Of a stretch of DNA of 64,000 bases, positions 51,231-62,819 are shown one piece after another. Every line of letters begins with the position of its first letter. Position 1 is the first letter of the stretch. The notes under the pieces were generated by a model that saw only the letters and a program-made list of their open reading frames with translations, ran no database searches and had not been told where the DNA came from. The translations under genes were made by a program, and so were the position numbers. The DNA comes from Euglena gracilis (lineage: Eukaryota > Euglenida > Euglenophyceae > Euglenales): NCBI GenBank assembly GCA_039621445.1, contig CP154957.1:33789618-33853617 (forward strand), in the 5' to 3' direction.

Positions 51231-51500
51231 GCTGGCACGTGTCGGAAGATGGCACGCAATAGGCAATGGCACCAACGTCCTCTTGGGGGAAATATTAAAC
51301 GTTGCGGAAGTGGTGGATTAAATTTTCTTGGAAGTTGGAAGATTAAATTTCTCTGTGACATTGTCTGCTGCACCCAAACTCACAGCTGTTTCAAGTTGTG
51401 GAATACCCATTAGTACAGTTTTATCATCTGTTTCTCAATGCAGCAGCAATCCCAATAAGGCTCCGGCCACATCACGACGCTCTCCATCAACGATGCGCAC

Positions 51501-51558
51501 ATGGGCCCCCAAGTGACGGGCAATTACCAGCCCCTTGCCTGTGTGGGGCGAGGGACCT
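51501..51558 (+). CDS. kinase exon 1: start and glycine loop
   Basis: MGPQVTGNYQPLACVGRGT and the first base of Tyr. An upstream out-of-frame ATG (51493) ends after a few codons, which makes 51501 the plausible start, though an earlier exon cannot be excluded. Confidence 0.7.
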
Positions 51559-54500
51559 ACGCAGGGCTGTATGGGAATACTCAAAACCCCACAGGGCGTG
51601 GGTCGGGGGAGGCCCGAGTCCCCAACCCCCACCAAGCCTGCCAGGTACTCCCGGAGGCGCGGATTTTCCGGTCACAAGTTTCCTTGCCCGGTGCCATGAG
51701 GGGGGGGGGTTGACCCCCCCGACCAGGCCCTCCCGCACACCCCTGGACCTACGGCACAGTCTGGAAGGCTCTCTACAAGCCTACGGGCGAGATACGGGCC
51801 ATCAAGAAGCTCGTCGGCGGGCTGGCCATCCTTTCAGGGCTGGGGCTTTGCTTTGTTTTGAGGGTTGAATGGTCGGAATGGTCACCGTATTTCTCCTTTG
51901 TCCGCTTTGATGCGTTTTCTCAGAACATTCTCATCTCTGGTCACCTTTGTTGCACTTGAAGCAGGGTCGCCTGTGTGCAATGTTTTTGGCGGGGCAAAAA
52001 ACATTCTCAAAAATAGTCCAAAGCAGCCAAAAACATCCAAGAAGCGGCAAGGGTGCCAATGAGGATCTCAAAGCTGATGCAGGGGAATGTGGAACCCAAG
52101 GGGTGGGTGAGTGGGAAGGTGGGAAAGAATACGCAACAAGGCACCTCCAAATCTGCAACAACTGGTTTTGCCAGGCACAGTGCGTGTGTAGGGATTGCAC
52201 AAATGTGTTCCTTTTTTTCTGTTCATTAAATCTTAAAAAAAACTCCTTCTTCCTTTTGTATTTTTTGTTGTAATTTTGCTGTTTTTTTGTGTCATGTTTT
52301 CGAGGGTCCATTGCTCTCTGCCCTCTTTGCCCTCTCCCTTTGCCACCGGGTAAGCACCTATGAAATGACTGGGCATGTCTGGCCATGACTGGCTTTGAGG
52401 ACTCCCATGGGTGGGGTTCTGTGACTGGGCGTGACTGGGCATGGCTGGCTATTCTTGGCTACTTTTGGCCATTTCCCCCCCTTTTGACCCCTTTTGGCCC
52501 CTTTCAGCTGTTTTGGGGCACTTTTGGCTGCTTTTGCCAAATTCTGACCATTTTTGCTCATTTAAGGCCATTTAGGGCCATTTTAATTGTAGGTGCTTGG
52601 TCGGATCCCCCCACCCACCCCTGTTCAAAAAATTTTCGGGCGCAAATTGCTGGGAAAAAAAACAATGCCCAAAAAACTCGTATTCACACACTTTTTGAAT
52701 AATCGGCCAAAACATGCACCAAAAAATGCTTCCTGGCGCAAAGGGCCGGAGAATTTTTTGCTTCCTGGGGGGTCCGGACCCCCCATTTTCGGCCAAAAGG
52801 CCTGAAATGCCCCCAAATGGAAAAAAGAGGTCACTTTTTGCTGCTTTTGATTGTTTTTGGCCAATTTTTATTAAGTTTTACTCTATTTTTGCCACTTTCG
52901 ACAATTTTTTTGGCAACGTTTGGCAACTTTTGGACCATTTTTGGCCACTTTTGGCCAATTTGAAATTTAAATTGAAAGCAGCAAAAAAGTGCTTTTGGCC
53001 ACCTTTTTTTTTGCTGCTTTTCACTGCTTTCGGCCATTTTTTTTTTTTGCTTTTGACGGCTCTTGGGCATTTTTTTTTTTGCTGTTTTTGACTGCTTTCG
53101 GGTGTAAAAGCAGTGAAAAGCAGCAAAAAGTGGCCAAACGCGGTGAAAAGCAGCAAAAAAGTGGCCAAAAGCAGTCTAAAGCAGCAAAAAAGTGCCCCAA
53201 AGTGCCAAAGAGCAGAAGCAGCCCCGAGTGGGCAAAAGTAGCCAAAGGTGGGCAAAGGTGGGCAAAAAAGTCCAAAATTGGCCAAACGTGGCCCAGAGGT
53301 GACCAAAAGTGACCAAAAAGCAACCAAAAGCAGCTCAAAGTGGTCAAAAACAACCAATCTTTGCCAGAAGTGGGCAAAAGTGGTAAAAAACCTAATCCTT
53401 TAAAGTTGGGGTGACTGGGATTTCTGTTGGCGTGCCTGGGCATGACTGGGCGTGACTGGGTCGAGGACTTTTGATGACCATGGGCGCTTGCCCCCGGGAG
53501 GCATATGGTTGTTCTGGTTGGGGTGGGGGGGATGTGGTTTGAACTGCATTCAATTTTTGGATTTTCGGTCTTGTGGAACGTGGCAAAAGCGGGCGATCTT
53601 TGTCGGATTTGGAGAGGGTGTGCGCTCCCCAAAAGGCCGTCATATTTAAAACCTGCTGGGATGCCACCTGGGAAACCATCAGGGTGCCGGCCAGTTGACA
53701 CTTGACAGTTCCCTGGAAAACTTCCAGGTGACATTGTCCCGGGGGACCAGGGTTTTCCGTTATGCTCTCCCCCGTCTCTGCTGCCAGCACACCTCCCGCC
53801 AGATAGCGCGCGAGTGCCTCCTGCTACGGAAGCTGGACCACCCGAACATCATCCGCCTCCATGAGTTCCTCCCTGGGGAGGAGGAGAACGACATCTACCT
53901 CGTGTTCGACTTCATCAATACCACGCTGCTCATCGTCCTGACGCTTACAGGCCTCCGGCCGGGGCAGGTCCGGAACCTCACCTACCAGGCTTTGAGGGGG
54001 CTGAAGTACCTCTACTCCGCAGAAGTGTGTGACCTCAATTGCCACCTCGGCCTATTTGGGAGCCCATTGCATGGAGCCGGCTGACAAATATATACAAATA
54101 GGCTGGCACACGACATGAAGCCTTGGCATGCAGCACCAGCCTGGTCCTTGGTCCAGCACACCTTTCTCTTTCCTTCTTTTTCTCGGGAATGCCAGCTCAT
54201 CTACCGTCATGTATTGCAGCAGCCTTGATTTGTGGGCTTTAGGTTGGTGAGATTCCCCCGTTGACCAGAGAGGGATTGCTGCCGGAGGATGTCAAGCTCG
54301 AAAGTTCAAGCTCGAGCATCGTCGAAATTTTTTAAGTCCTTGGGGGGGGGGGGCCTTTTAAAGCATCCTCCAACCACCTCAAACGACATTCGAGGATGCT
54401 CGTGAGCATCCGCATCCCTGAATGCATGTCTTACAGGACCCAAGATCGCAAGTTCAAAGTTCACGTTGTGTTTAAAGAGGGGCACATGTTGCACAATGGT

Positions 54501-56361
54501 TTTTGTTATATTTGGGCCCTCCGAACAGTTGTGTACAAAGGACTTGCACTTGAGGATGCTTGCGAGCATCCTTGAGTGACCTCGGAACCTTCAAAGATGG
54601 TCGCGAGGATCCTTAAAAATCGTTCGAGGATGCTCACGGGCATCCTCCTTTGGAGCATCCTCCTACGTCAACCCTCCCGGGGATCCCCCATATGCCAAGG
54701 GTTCAGCTCGACCTTGTCAGGTACCCAGAAACCCTCCGAAAGACTGAAAATTTTCTGGAACGAGCCTCCTGAAACCAAATTAACCAAGAAGAATTTTTGC
54801 ACTTTGACATAATTTGCCAATGATGTCTCAAAAAAATTTTTTTGACATTTGGGGAGGGGGTGCAAAAATTCCCCACTGCCCCCTTTCATTTTGACCATGC
54901 CACTTCCGCAGCTGTGGGGTGTCCCCCTGCTTGATCATCGGCGGGGTCCACCATCCTCCGCCCCATTCCTTGTCTGCTTGTGCTTCAGATGCTGCACCGG
55001 GACCTGAAGCCGGAGAACCTGCTGCTCTCCAACGACGGCACGCTGAAGATCGCCGACTTCGGCCTCGCCCGCGCGGTGCCCACCCACTCCCGCTACATGA
55101 CGAACGACGTGGCCACGCTGTGGTACCGGCCCATCGAGCTGCTGCTGGGCGGCTACGTCTACAATGCCGGCATCGACATCTGGTCGATGGGCTGCATCGT
55201 GTACGAGATGTACACCCGCTCGGGGCTCCACTCAGAAATGCCCATCGAGATCGAAAGGTCCTCTTTACCCTAGGATTTGCAATGTTTTTGTAAGGGCTCT
55301 GCAAAAGTTGTGAGCATACTGAGTGCGTTTTTCACAGAAGTTAATCAGCCACCCCAACTGAAGCCGGCATTTTAGTGGTGATGTCTGCTAAAATGCTGCT
55401 AAAATGCTTGCTCACAAGCAGACGAGCTTCTTTTGACCTCCCTGCTTTTCCTTTGCCCCTTGTAGTGGGTGGAAGGGGGCGGGACGTGTTATTTAGAATC
55501 TGCATTTGTTGCCCTGAGCTTGTATTGGGTGAGGGTATAGTAGTTTTTCAGGGAAATAAATTCATTCCAGCATTTTGTTTTGTGCTGCAAGCAGGTCATT
55601 GCTCAAGGACCCGGGGGGGGGGTCCCTGGCTAGCCATTTTGCTAGACACTGGAAAAATGGATTAGCTGCCCCCCCCCCCCAAGCTAGACTGGGGGATCCA
55701 GGCCCCCCCCCAGCTGGAAAAAAATTCCTCCGGCGCTGCACCAAGGTGGAAATGAGGTTTTAATATTTTTTTTGGCTGATTTTTCCCAAAAAATCCCAAA
55801 GTACCAAAAGTGGGTATTTTTGGCCAGTTTTGGGGGTCCAAAAAAATTTTGGCGCTTCGCGCCGGTTACTGATTTTTTTTTCACTAGCTAGCCCTGCTGG
55901 CGGAATCCCCCTCCCCATGGGGGTCCACTGAGATTTCCACTAACAAAATTTGGACTAGCTGCAATCCAGCCCCCCTCCCGGTACTGAAAAAATTTAAGCG
56001 ATGGCCTGGCTGCAAGGTAAATGTCAACAGGTTTCAGCGGGTCCCATTGATCTGCACCCTGAGCTCACAAAATAATTTACGGGATTATGCAACCGAAGGG
56101 TGAGAGGTTTTGTGAAATTGGAAATCAGCCTCTCCAGCCACTGAACAGCTTTGTTTCCGGGCTGTCTGGTTTGGGCCCACCCTGTTGGGAATGGGGCGCC
56201 GGCCATCGGCGGCCGCTGTTCGACACGGACACCATCCCCCGGATGCTGCACCAGATCACCGCTGAGCTGGGCTGGCCGACTGCCCCCCAGCAGGCCCTCC
56301 TGAGGCCCATCTGCCCCACCCAGGGCCTGGCCCTGGGCCTGCCTCCATGCACAGATGCTGA

Positions 56362-56444
<83 letters not shown>

Positions 56445-59400
56445 ATGTGCGTGCGAGTGTGCTTGGGGGGGTCGAAAAAAGTGGGAAAATGAAATCCTTT
56501 TCTTGAAGGTGAACGATGTGAGCGAGAACCCACGGGATCATATCCCATGGACAGGCAGTTGTGCGTATGAAGGTCGCTCCCACAGAGCCGTCAAATATCT
56601 TCCGTCTCAGAGACACCGAGCAGGGTGATGGCCTACACCCTGCCAGGATGGATATTGATGTTGCCTTTTGGGAGGGTCCCGATAAGTTTGGATTGATCGA
56701 CGCCCCGAACGACGCTCATTTTTGTGGTTTGGAGAACCCTCAAATCGCCCCAAAAATCAACAAAAGGTACGTTACCCCCCCAATAAAGCCGATATTTCAC
56801 GATATTCTTTTTGGGACCCGATAAATTCAAGATTTTAGATAAACATGATGTAGGCCGATGCCCAATATCCATCCTTGCACCCTGCTTTTCTCCCCACAGG
56901 CCAGCCAACCCATCGTGTTACTGTGTTGGCTCAAGGCTCACCCCTTCCACCCCACCCCACTCCGGGCCGTCGCCACATACACCGTTCACGCCGAGGGGCC
57001 GGCCCCTGGCCCCGAGATGGACACGGTGCTGGGGGAGGTGGAACGGCCGACGGCGCCGCGCCGGCGGCTGGACGAGCTGGAGGCCTTGGACCCGGGGGCC
57101 CGGGAGTTTGTGCGGCCGATGCTGTCCGTGATCCCAGTTCGGGCAACGGCGGGCTGGTGGCGCTCCCGGCTGGCACGGGGTGCTCTTCCCGCGGACGGTG
57201 GGGGGGGGGGGTATGTTTGAAGTTGAATGTTTTGTGTGCCACGCAAAAGGCTGGCTGGTTTTTGCATCTCTTCCAAAGAAAATCCACAATCCCTTTCAAA
57301 TAGATGATATGTCCCTTTTGTTTTCTTTGGAGGTGCAATGCCAGCAGAAAAGAAGTTGTAAACAGCGATTTGAGCTTTGAGCTTTGAGGATTCTCCCAGC
57401 GGGTCCCCCAGCGTTTTCTCATGCTGGCCGCAGCCACGTCTCTCTCTGCTGGCCACCTCCTCCCCCCCCCCCCCGCACCGCTGCTGCCTGGCTTCGAGGA
57501 TCGGTGGACAGCGGAGCAGGCGCTGCGGGCGCCCTTCCTGGAGGCATTCCACCATCCGGGCCGGGAGCCCCGCTGCGCCGCGCCCGTCAAGCTGCCGTAC
57601 AACGACGACCAGCTGTACCCGATGCTGTTCTACAAGCAGAACCTCTTCCCGGACCTGTTCGGCCGCCCCGGGCAGGGCCCCCAGGCATGCGGGGGCTGGG
57701 GCACGGTCGCGGGTCACCTGGCACACCCGCAGTTGGGGGGACTGGTCTCTGAATGGCTGGACCCTTCGACTCATGCCTGGGGGGGAATGCAAACACATTC
57801 TGGATCCCAGTGGATAAAATCAGGAGCCAGCAAGGAGGTATTGCACCTCATAAGGGAGGGTGTCATTGCAGATCTGCCCCTCCCCCCTCCAATTTCCTTA
57901 AAAATTCCCTTCAAATCCCCGAAGGAATAATGACTGCCTAAAAAATTCTGAGGGAATACGAATGTTCAGGGCAGCCAGGCAAAACATTTTGTACTTTATT
58001 TCATCATTTACAAAAAAGAGGGAGAAAAGACAAAGCAAAGACTAATTGCAGACTGCTTTTTTTTGCATTTTTCAATTTTGGCGAAAATGGAGTTTTTTGG
58101 GGGTTTTTGTGTGTTTTTTTTGAGTTTTTTTTCCCAGCAATTTCCCATTTTTGCTTGGAATTTGTTTCGACTTGGAATACTTCCACATTTTATTCCAATT
58201 TTCCTGAGGTCAAACTTTTTTGGTCAAATTTTGGTTAGATTTTGTCATACTTGGATTTTTTGGTCAACAAATTGGATATTTTGTTGTAATTTGGAATTTG
58301 GAAGAATGTTTTCAAAATCTAAACCCCTCCGTTACACCGACGGTTCGGTATGTCATTTCACATTGAAATCCGGGGGGTGGTCAGTATGCCGGAAATCGCC
58401 TGTTTTTTGACCTATTTTTGGACCCTCCCCCAGGAGGGATTTTTTGGGTTCGTTTTTTTCAGCTGAAACCCAAAAGTGGACCCTCCAAGAATAAGACCCC
58501 CCTTGGGAAAATTCAGCAGCGGACCCAAAAAAAAGTAAGGGGGATCTTATTTTTTTGGGGGGGGGTTAATCACTGGCTGACCCCCCCCCCCCCGGGAGAC
58601 TGGTTTTTTCAGAGTGACTTGACTGACTGGTTTTTGGCCCGGACCCCCTCCCCCCAGGGGGAGGTTGGCAAAAATCCACTAAAGTGGCCCGCAAATTTTT
58701 TTTGGCTTTTTTCCACGTTTGTGGTTAACTTTCCCTTTGATTCCAAAGTGGAGGGTGACTGACTGGTTTTCCAAAAAAGCGAGTGACTGGTTTTTGGAAG
58801 AGTGGAAGTGACCCCTCTCCCTCCCCCGGGGCTCGGTACAAAAAATTGTATGATTTGGACCCATCCCCCCGTCATATTCATACAAGGGGAGCATTGGTAT
58901 GAGGCTGCTGTCCATTTGTAGGTCCCTAGTGTCCAATGTATTTGATGCCGTTGCAATCTTACCAGGTTTTTGACTGTGTTGATGTATCAAGGCTGAGGAT
59001 ATTCACACACCTCTGGAGGCAACACTATCAAGATTCATTTTTGATATTTTTTCATTATCTATGGAAAATGAAAACTTGTCCTCTGTTGTTATGCAACTGC
59101 ATGGCGCCAGAACGTCATCCCACCTGGAGCATCACTCCCTGAACCCCAGCGTCAAGATGATGTCCAGAGGTTTCCAGAAACACAATTCTGCGGGGTATTG
59201 GTAACCCCCCCCAAATAATACCCCCCCCCCCCCGTGGTATTATGTTTTCGCCCGAAGTCCCGGCCCGAGGGGGGGGGGGTATTATTTGGGGGGAGGGTAT
59301 TATTTTTCGAAATTTTTCGAAATTTTTCGAAGTCGCGTAGAAGATAGCGCCAAAAACCACCTTTGGGGTCATTTTTTTTGGACTTTCTTTTGCAATTTAC

Positions 59401-61330
59401 CATTTTTTTGGAGGTCAGATGATCCAGAAAAATCGATTTTTTCCTTAATTTGTTGTCAGAAATTGTGATTTTTACCTACATTTTCAGGTCAAAATCTGGG
59501 CCTTTGGCCCGAAACCGGGGGGGGGGGTATTATTTCGGCGGCCGAAGTCGGACCCCGAGGGGGGGGGTATTATTTGGGGGGGGGGGTATTATTTGATATT
59601 GGCCCTCATTATCTCGATCCACAATCTTTATGGAGGATTGGGGCATTGTGGCCATCCAAAAGGCAATGCTGAATTGGATGCTCTCCCCCCCCCCTGCTGC
59701 TGCAGATGTTCTCAGTTTAGGTTTGGGGCTTCAGATAGGAATGGGATTAGGATTAGATGCATCAAGGCGCCAACTGGAAAAGTGCTGATTAGGAGTCAAA
59801 GTGGTGCAGATGCACCAAAAAAAGTAGATATGGGATGGGAATAATCATCTGCGATTCTCCTTGCTACCCCCTTCAGGCCCCCTCCCCCCCCATCTGTTCC
59901 CCTGGAAACAGCCAAGGTTCTGGTCATTTTCCAAGGAGATGGCAGATCAGCGACCCTCAAATACCCCCCCCCCAGCCTTGATACCCTACCCAAATGTTAA
60001 AACGGGTTTGAATTTGGGAAGGGAACTAAAGGTGTATGATGCAAGGCGTCTTTTAAACCGGAAGTTCCTCCCTTTGGGCAGCTGGGAAAAAAATAGAACT
60101 GGGGCTGGAACAAAGCTGCTGGCTGGCTGGAGGCTGGATGGTGACGAATTTTTTTTTATTGGAGGTGGTCGGAATTGGGCTGCCGAGGGCATTCAGTATC
60201 AAAAAACCGTTATTTTTTCCCCATGATTGTCAGTTTTTGGGAGCATTCTTCCCCATTTTTTGTTACCCAGTCGGGAGGGGTCAGCCATCAGCCTAAGCTG
60301 GACCTCCGAGGGGATCGTAAAGCAGCTCCAAGCTGATGTGCGATGAGGCAAAATTGGTGCATCATGACGAAAATGGGGCAAATATGGATAGCCTCCAACT
60401 GATGAATCACAGTGCACACATGCGCCCCCGTAATGATACCAGAGCATACTAATGGGATCGGGGGGGGGGGGCAGCAATTTGGAGCCGCTTAGATTGGGGG
60501 GGGGGGGTTATTGGGAGATGGGCTGGCGAACGGGCTTTGCACTTTGGGCATACGCCCCCTCCCCAAATTGCAATGCAGGTAATGCAGAAACTCTGCTATT
60601 GGTCAGCCACAACTGACAGGGCTCACAGGAGGGGCGTACCCTTCCTTTGGGCTTCCCTGTCGTTGGACCAGAAACCCCCTTCTTCCGGGCCTTCTCCCCG
60701 ACGATTGCAATGCCCATCTTCATCCCACCCGGAACCCCTGTCTGTGACACATGGCAGCGCCTCTCCGACGTGGCGCTCCACAACATCAGCACGGAGGGGC
60801 TCCCCGCCCCCGAAGGGGAAGGCCCACCCGATCCCCACCCGACGACGCCGGCGCCCGCTTCCTCCCGGCCCTCCGTCGCGCTGCCCACGCCGCCTCCCCA
60901 ACCCCAGCCCCAGCCCCCACGCCAAGACCCCCCCACTCCAATGACCCGGCCTGCCCCCGCCCCCACCGTCCCAGCCCCCATCCCTGTCCGCGTCTCGGCC
61001 TCCACCCAGGCCCCAACCCCAGCCCCCGCCCCCGCCCCCGCCCTCGCCCCCGCCCCCGCCCCCGCCCCCGCCCCCGCCCCAGCTCGGGCCTTTGCCGCGC
61101 CTCCTGCGGTCCCGGCAGTGGCCACCCCCACTGCCAAGACGCAGTCCGTCCCCCCCAGCCCCTTCCCCCGCCCCATTCCCGCTGCGGACGCACAACCTCA
61201 GCCCGGGAGCGGCCGCAGTCGGTCCATTCCTCCGCTGCCGCTCTCCGGGGAGTTCGAGGAAAGCGGGCGGCGTCGGTCAGACTCGTTTGCTGCCAACTTC
61301 CCGAAATACACCGACCCCTCAGCAAGGTCA
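51501..61330 (+). CDS. CMGC-group protein kinase (MAPK/CDK-like), multi-exon gene
   Basis: Exons: 51501-51558, 51751-51831, 53786-54024, 54989 to about 55229, 56190-56317, 57014-57136, 57499-57669, and 60665 to about 61330, perhaps more to 63.8 kb. Motifs in order: Gly loop VGRGTYGTVW, catalytic Lys in RAIKKL, alpha-C Glu in ARECLLLRKL, HRDLKPEN, DFGLAR, activation segment YMTNDVATLWYRP, IDIWSMGC, GRRPLF, and DRWTAEQAL with FHHPGREP. The last two are CMGC and MAPK-like. It phosphorylates Ser/Thr. TND replaces the MAPK TEY, and the APE motif reads PIE. Introns 1, 2, 5 and 7 follow the CAG/CTG rule, 3 and 6 are GT-AG, 4 is uncertain. The ATG at 51501 is the first in-frame one after TAA. A T-rich acceptor (TTTCTCAATGCAG) lies about 60 bases upstream. 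ERK7-like or CDK-like subfamily placement is open. Confidence 0.85.
51559..51750 (+). other. nonconventional intron 1 of kinase gene (192 nt)
   Basis: ACG-CAGGGC ... CCCCTG-GACCT. Joins ACCT to ACGGCACAG, rebuilding Gly-Thr-Tyr-Gly-Thr-Val of the glycine loop. Stem CAGGG/CCCTG. Confidence 0.85.
51751..51831 (+). CDS. kinase exon 2: beta3 lysine
   Basis: YGTVWKALYKPTGEIRAIKK then LVGGLAI. Covers strands beta2-beta3 and the ATP-anchoring Lys. Confidence 0.85.
51832..53785 (+). other. kinase intron 2 (about 1.95 kb), nonconventional, boundary +/-3 nt
   Basis: TTT-CAGGGC at the start. The end is CTCTG-CTGCC (53785) or CTGCTG-CCAGC (53788), both in frame. Stem weak beyond CAG/CTG. Contains the purine/pyrimidine inverted repeat at 52840-53360. 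Confidence 0.55.
52840..53360. repeat. imperfect inverted repeat of GCAGCAAAAAGTGGCCAAA units
   Basis: Left arm (to about 53095) is rich in TTTGGCCACTTTTTTGCTGC. The right arm (53105-53360) carries the reverse complement, GTGAAAAGCAGCAAAAAGTG repeated with drift. Each arm is about 250 bp of tandem-like units. Confidence 0.8.
53786..54024 (+). CDS. kinase exon 3: alpha-C helix to alpha-E
   Basis: HTSRQIARECLLLRKLDHPN, then IIRLHEFLPG, IYLVFDFINTTLL (hinge) and RPGQVRNLTYQALRGLKYLY. Ends TCCGCAGAA before GTGTGT. Confidence 0.9.
54025..54988 (+). other. conventional GT-AG intron 3 of kinase gene (964 nt)
   Basis: GAA|GTGTGT ... TGTGCTTCAG|ATGCTG, phase 0, leading straight into Leu-His-Arg-Asp. 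A canonical donor and a pyrimidine-rich acceptor. Confidence 0.85.
54989..55229 (+). CDS. kinase exon 4: catalytic loop, DFG, activation segment
   Basis: MLHRDLKPENLLLSNDGTLK, IADFGLARAVPTHSRYMTND, VATLWYRPIELLLGGYVYNA and GIDIWSMGCIVYEMYT. The 3' end is set by CAG at 55233 but is uncertain. Asp of HRD, Asn of PEN and Asp of DFG are all present, so catalysis is expected. Confidence 0.88.
55230..56189 (+). other. kinase intron 4 (about 960 nt), boundary tentative
   Basis: ACT-CAGAAATG ... CACCCTG-TTGGG gives the right frame, but only CAG/CTG pair. No obvious GT-AG alternative. Contains C/G-tract foldbacks (55610-55705). Confidence 0.45.
56190..56317 (+). CDS. kinase exon 5: C-lobe G-R-x-L-F region
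   Basis: AGHRRPLFDTDTIPRMLHQI then TAELGWPTAPQQALLRPICP. Corresponds to the segment between subdomains IX and X, where MAPK-type kinases read GKPLFPG-x-(S/T). Confidence 0.85.
56318..57013 (+). other. nonconventional intron 5 of kinase gene (696 nt)
   Basis: ACC-CAGGGCC ... GGCCCCTG-GCCCC, phase 0, joining Cys-Pro to Glu-Met-Asp. Carries a (GT)n microsatellite at 56366-56443. Confidence 0.75.
56366..56443. repeat. (GT)n microsatellite
   Basis: About 38 GT units, inside kinase intron 5. It creates artificial Cys-Val / His-Thr frames. Confidence 0.98.
57014..57136 (+). CDS. kinase exon 6
   Basis: EMDTVLGEVERPTAPRRRLD, then ELEALDPGAREFVRPMLSVI. The amphipathic LDPGAREFVRPML helix corresponds to L-S-P-x-A-x-D-L-L-x-x-M-L of other CMGC kinases. 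Confidence 0.85.
57137..57498 (+). other. kinase intron 6 (362 nt), probably GT-AG
   Basis: CCA|GTTCGG ... TTCGAG|GATCGG, phase 0, joins Ile-Pro to Asp-Arg-Trp-Thr-Ala-Glu. The CAG/CTG rule gives a wrong phase here. The donor context is weak. Confidence 0.5.
57499..57669 (+). CDS. kinase exon 7: end of kinase domain
   Basis: DRWTAEQALRAPFLEAFHHP, then GREPRCAAPVKLPYNDDQLY and PMLFYKQNLFPDLFGRP. The invariant subdomain XI Arg is in DRWTAEQAL. Confidence 0.88.
58590..58840. repeat. dispersed GACTGGTTTTT repeat, copy 1
   Basis: 'cagagtgacttgactgactg', 'aaaaatccactaaagtggcc' and 'gtgactggtttttggaagag' recur at 63060-63325 in the same orientation with about 75-80 percent similarity. Confidence 0.8.
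59211..59590. repeat. AATAATACCCC-ended element, copy 2
   Basis: Matches 30311-30665 along its length, including 'tcgcccgaagtcccggcccg' and 'ttgttgtcagaaattgtgat'. G- and C-tract ends differ in length. Confidence 0.8.
60665..61330 (+). CDS. kinase exon 8: Pro/Ala-rich C-terminal tail
   Basis: GPETPFFRAFSPTIAMPIFI, then VCDTWQRLSDVALHNIST, a long Pro/Ala/Gln tract (repeated CCCGCC codons at 61018-61080) and a basic-Ser segment (GRRRSDSFAANFPKY). Disordered tail by composition. GC-rich third positions argue for coding. The 3' boundary near 61327 (CAGCAAGG) is not matched to a partner. Confidence 0.65.
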
Positions 61331-61334
61331 GCCC

Positions 61335-62245
61335 TCGCTTGTTGATCCTTCCAGTGTAAGTCATAGTTTAAGAAGATGGACTCCAAAGTTTGAGATCTGT
61401 GCACCTCGAGAGGGTTCCACTCTCACCTGCAGAATGTCCCATATTTTCGACATGCGCGGTGACCTCGCCTGTCAGCACCTCGAGAAACATCTCAGGGCGC
61501 AAAATATTTCGGGGGGTGGTAACCGGAGAAGGCTCGAGATCGAACGTTCGATCTCGAGCCTCCTTGAACGTTAGGATTAGGTCAACATGCATGCAAAAAA
61601 AGAGTTAAAAAGGAAGAGTTGTTTTGTTAATTGAAGGGTTACGTCAACATGCACACAAAAGGAAATGGAAGAGAGAGGGAGGGAGGGAGAGGGAGAGGGA
61701 AAAAGAGAGACAGAGGGTTGGATTTTCTTTCGCGCATTCCCCATTTCCTGTTCTGGGTCTCATGATCCTTGGATGCATGGACGTAGGAGGAGGCTCTAAA
61801 ACCTCCTCAAACGACCTCGAACGACCTTGAACGACCTCAAATGACGTTCGAGAAGGCTCTGAGAGCCTCCTCGAACATCGTTTGAGGAGGCACCTCCTCT
61901 TATTCCGTGCATGCATCTTTTTAGGTTTAGGTGTTGCAGACCCCCGGGGGGGGGGGGCTGCTGCAGCCAGCGCCGATTTGGGCCCAGCCCAGCAGCAGCA
62001 GCACCTCCCCGCGGGCCTAGCCTAGCCAGCCCCTTTTTGGAGGGTCCAGCCCAAAATTTTTGGTGCAAAGCGTCGATAATTTTGATAAATTTGGGGATTG
62101 TCAGATGTGCATTTTTTTTTGTGTTTTTGCAGGGCATTTTCAGGTAATTGTCCAATTTTGGCTTAGCCTGCCCAGCTCAGGAGTCCACCCCCCCCCTGGT
62201 GGGGATGGCTGGCCGCTAGCCCTAGCCTAGCAACCCCCCCCCCCC
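61335..62245. other. intronic or intergenic stretch with CTCGAA/TTCGAG foldback
   Basis: GATCGAACGTTCGATCTCGAG palindrome at 61540-61562, a GGGAGA-rich purine run at 61665-61710, and AACGACCTCGAACGACC repeats at 61808-61850. No gene recognised. Confidence 0.5.
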
Positions 62246-62249
62246 GGGT

Positions 62250-62445
62250 CCTTGAAGAGATGTATGACGGCGCCTCCTCCCACTCCTGGTTGGCTTCAAT
62301 GCCAGAACCGGAGCTGCCCTGCCCCCACTCCACCGCCCCCGCTCCTCCGGGGACGCCAACCCCCACCGCCGCAGCTCCAGCCTGCCGCTGCCCGCCGCGG
62401 AGCAAGCCCGCCGGGGCCTCCTGGATGCCGCCCAGGCTTCTGCTG
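62250..62445 (+). CDS. possible further tail exon
   Basis: YDGASSHSWLASMPEPELPC then Pro/Ala-rich sequence (TAPAPPGTPTPTAAAPACRC). GC-rich and compositionally like exon 8. 'ggtccttgaag' at its start resembles the start of the next candidate exon (62816). Membership inferred. Confidence 0.4.
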
Positions 62446-62819
62446 AAGGGTTCGCAGTACCCCCCCCCCCCGGGCGGGGTGCTGTACTGCAGCTAGTCTG
62501 AAGTTTGGCCAGTGGAAATCCTGGTGCCCCCCGGGGGGTCCGCTGGCAGGACTGGCCAGTGGAAATTTTTTTCCGGTGACCGGCACGCAGCGAGCGCCAA
62601 ATTTCTTTTGAACCCCAAACACTTGCCAAAAAATACCCATCTTTGGGTTCTTTGGAACAACATCAGCCGAAATGCACATTACAAACCTCAAAAATATCCT
62701 CCGGCGCTGCGCGCCGAGGATATTTTTTCCAGTTGGGGGGCCCCCAGACCCCCCCCCGGGGAGTCACTTTTTTCAGTGTCTAGCAAAATGGCCAGCCAGT
62801 GACCCCCCCACAGGGTCCT

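Larger units (their letters stand above)
57670..60664 (+). other. kinase intron 7 (about 3.0 kb), probable nonconventional
   Basis: GGG-CAGGG ... CCCTG-TCGTT, 5 bp stem, phase 0 on both sides. Contains the repeats at 58580-58830 and 59211-59590. An extra small exon inside cannot be excluded. Confidence 0.5.

Noticed and set aside
56024-56616. His-Thr and Cys-Val repeat frames
   Set aside because: Created by the (GT)n microsatellite inside kinase intron 5.
60508-61364. Gly/Arg-rich minus-strand frames opposite the Pro/Ala exon
   Set aside because: Antisense of (CCCGCC)n and similar codons. The plus strand fits the kinase gene's strand and phase.
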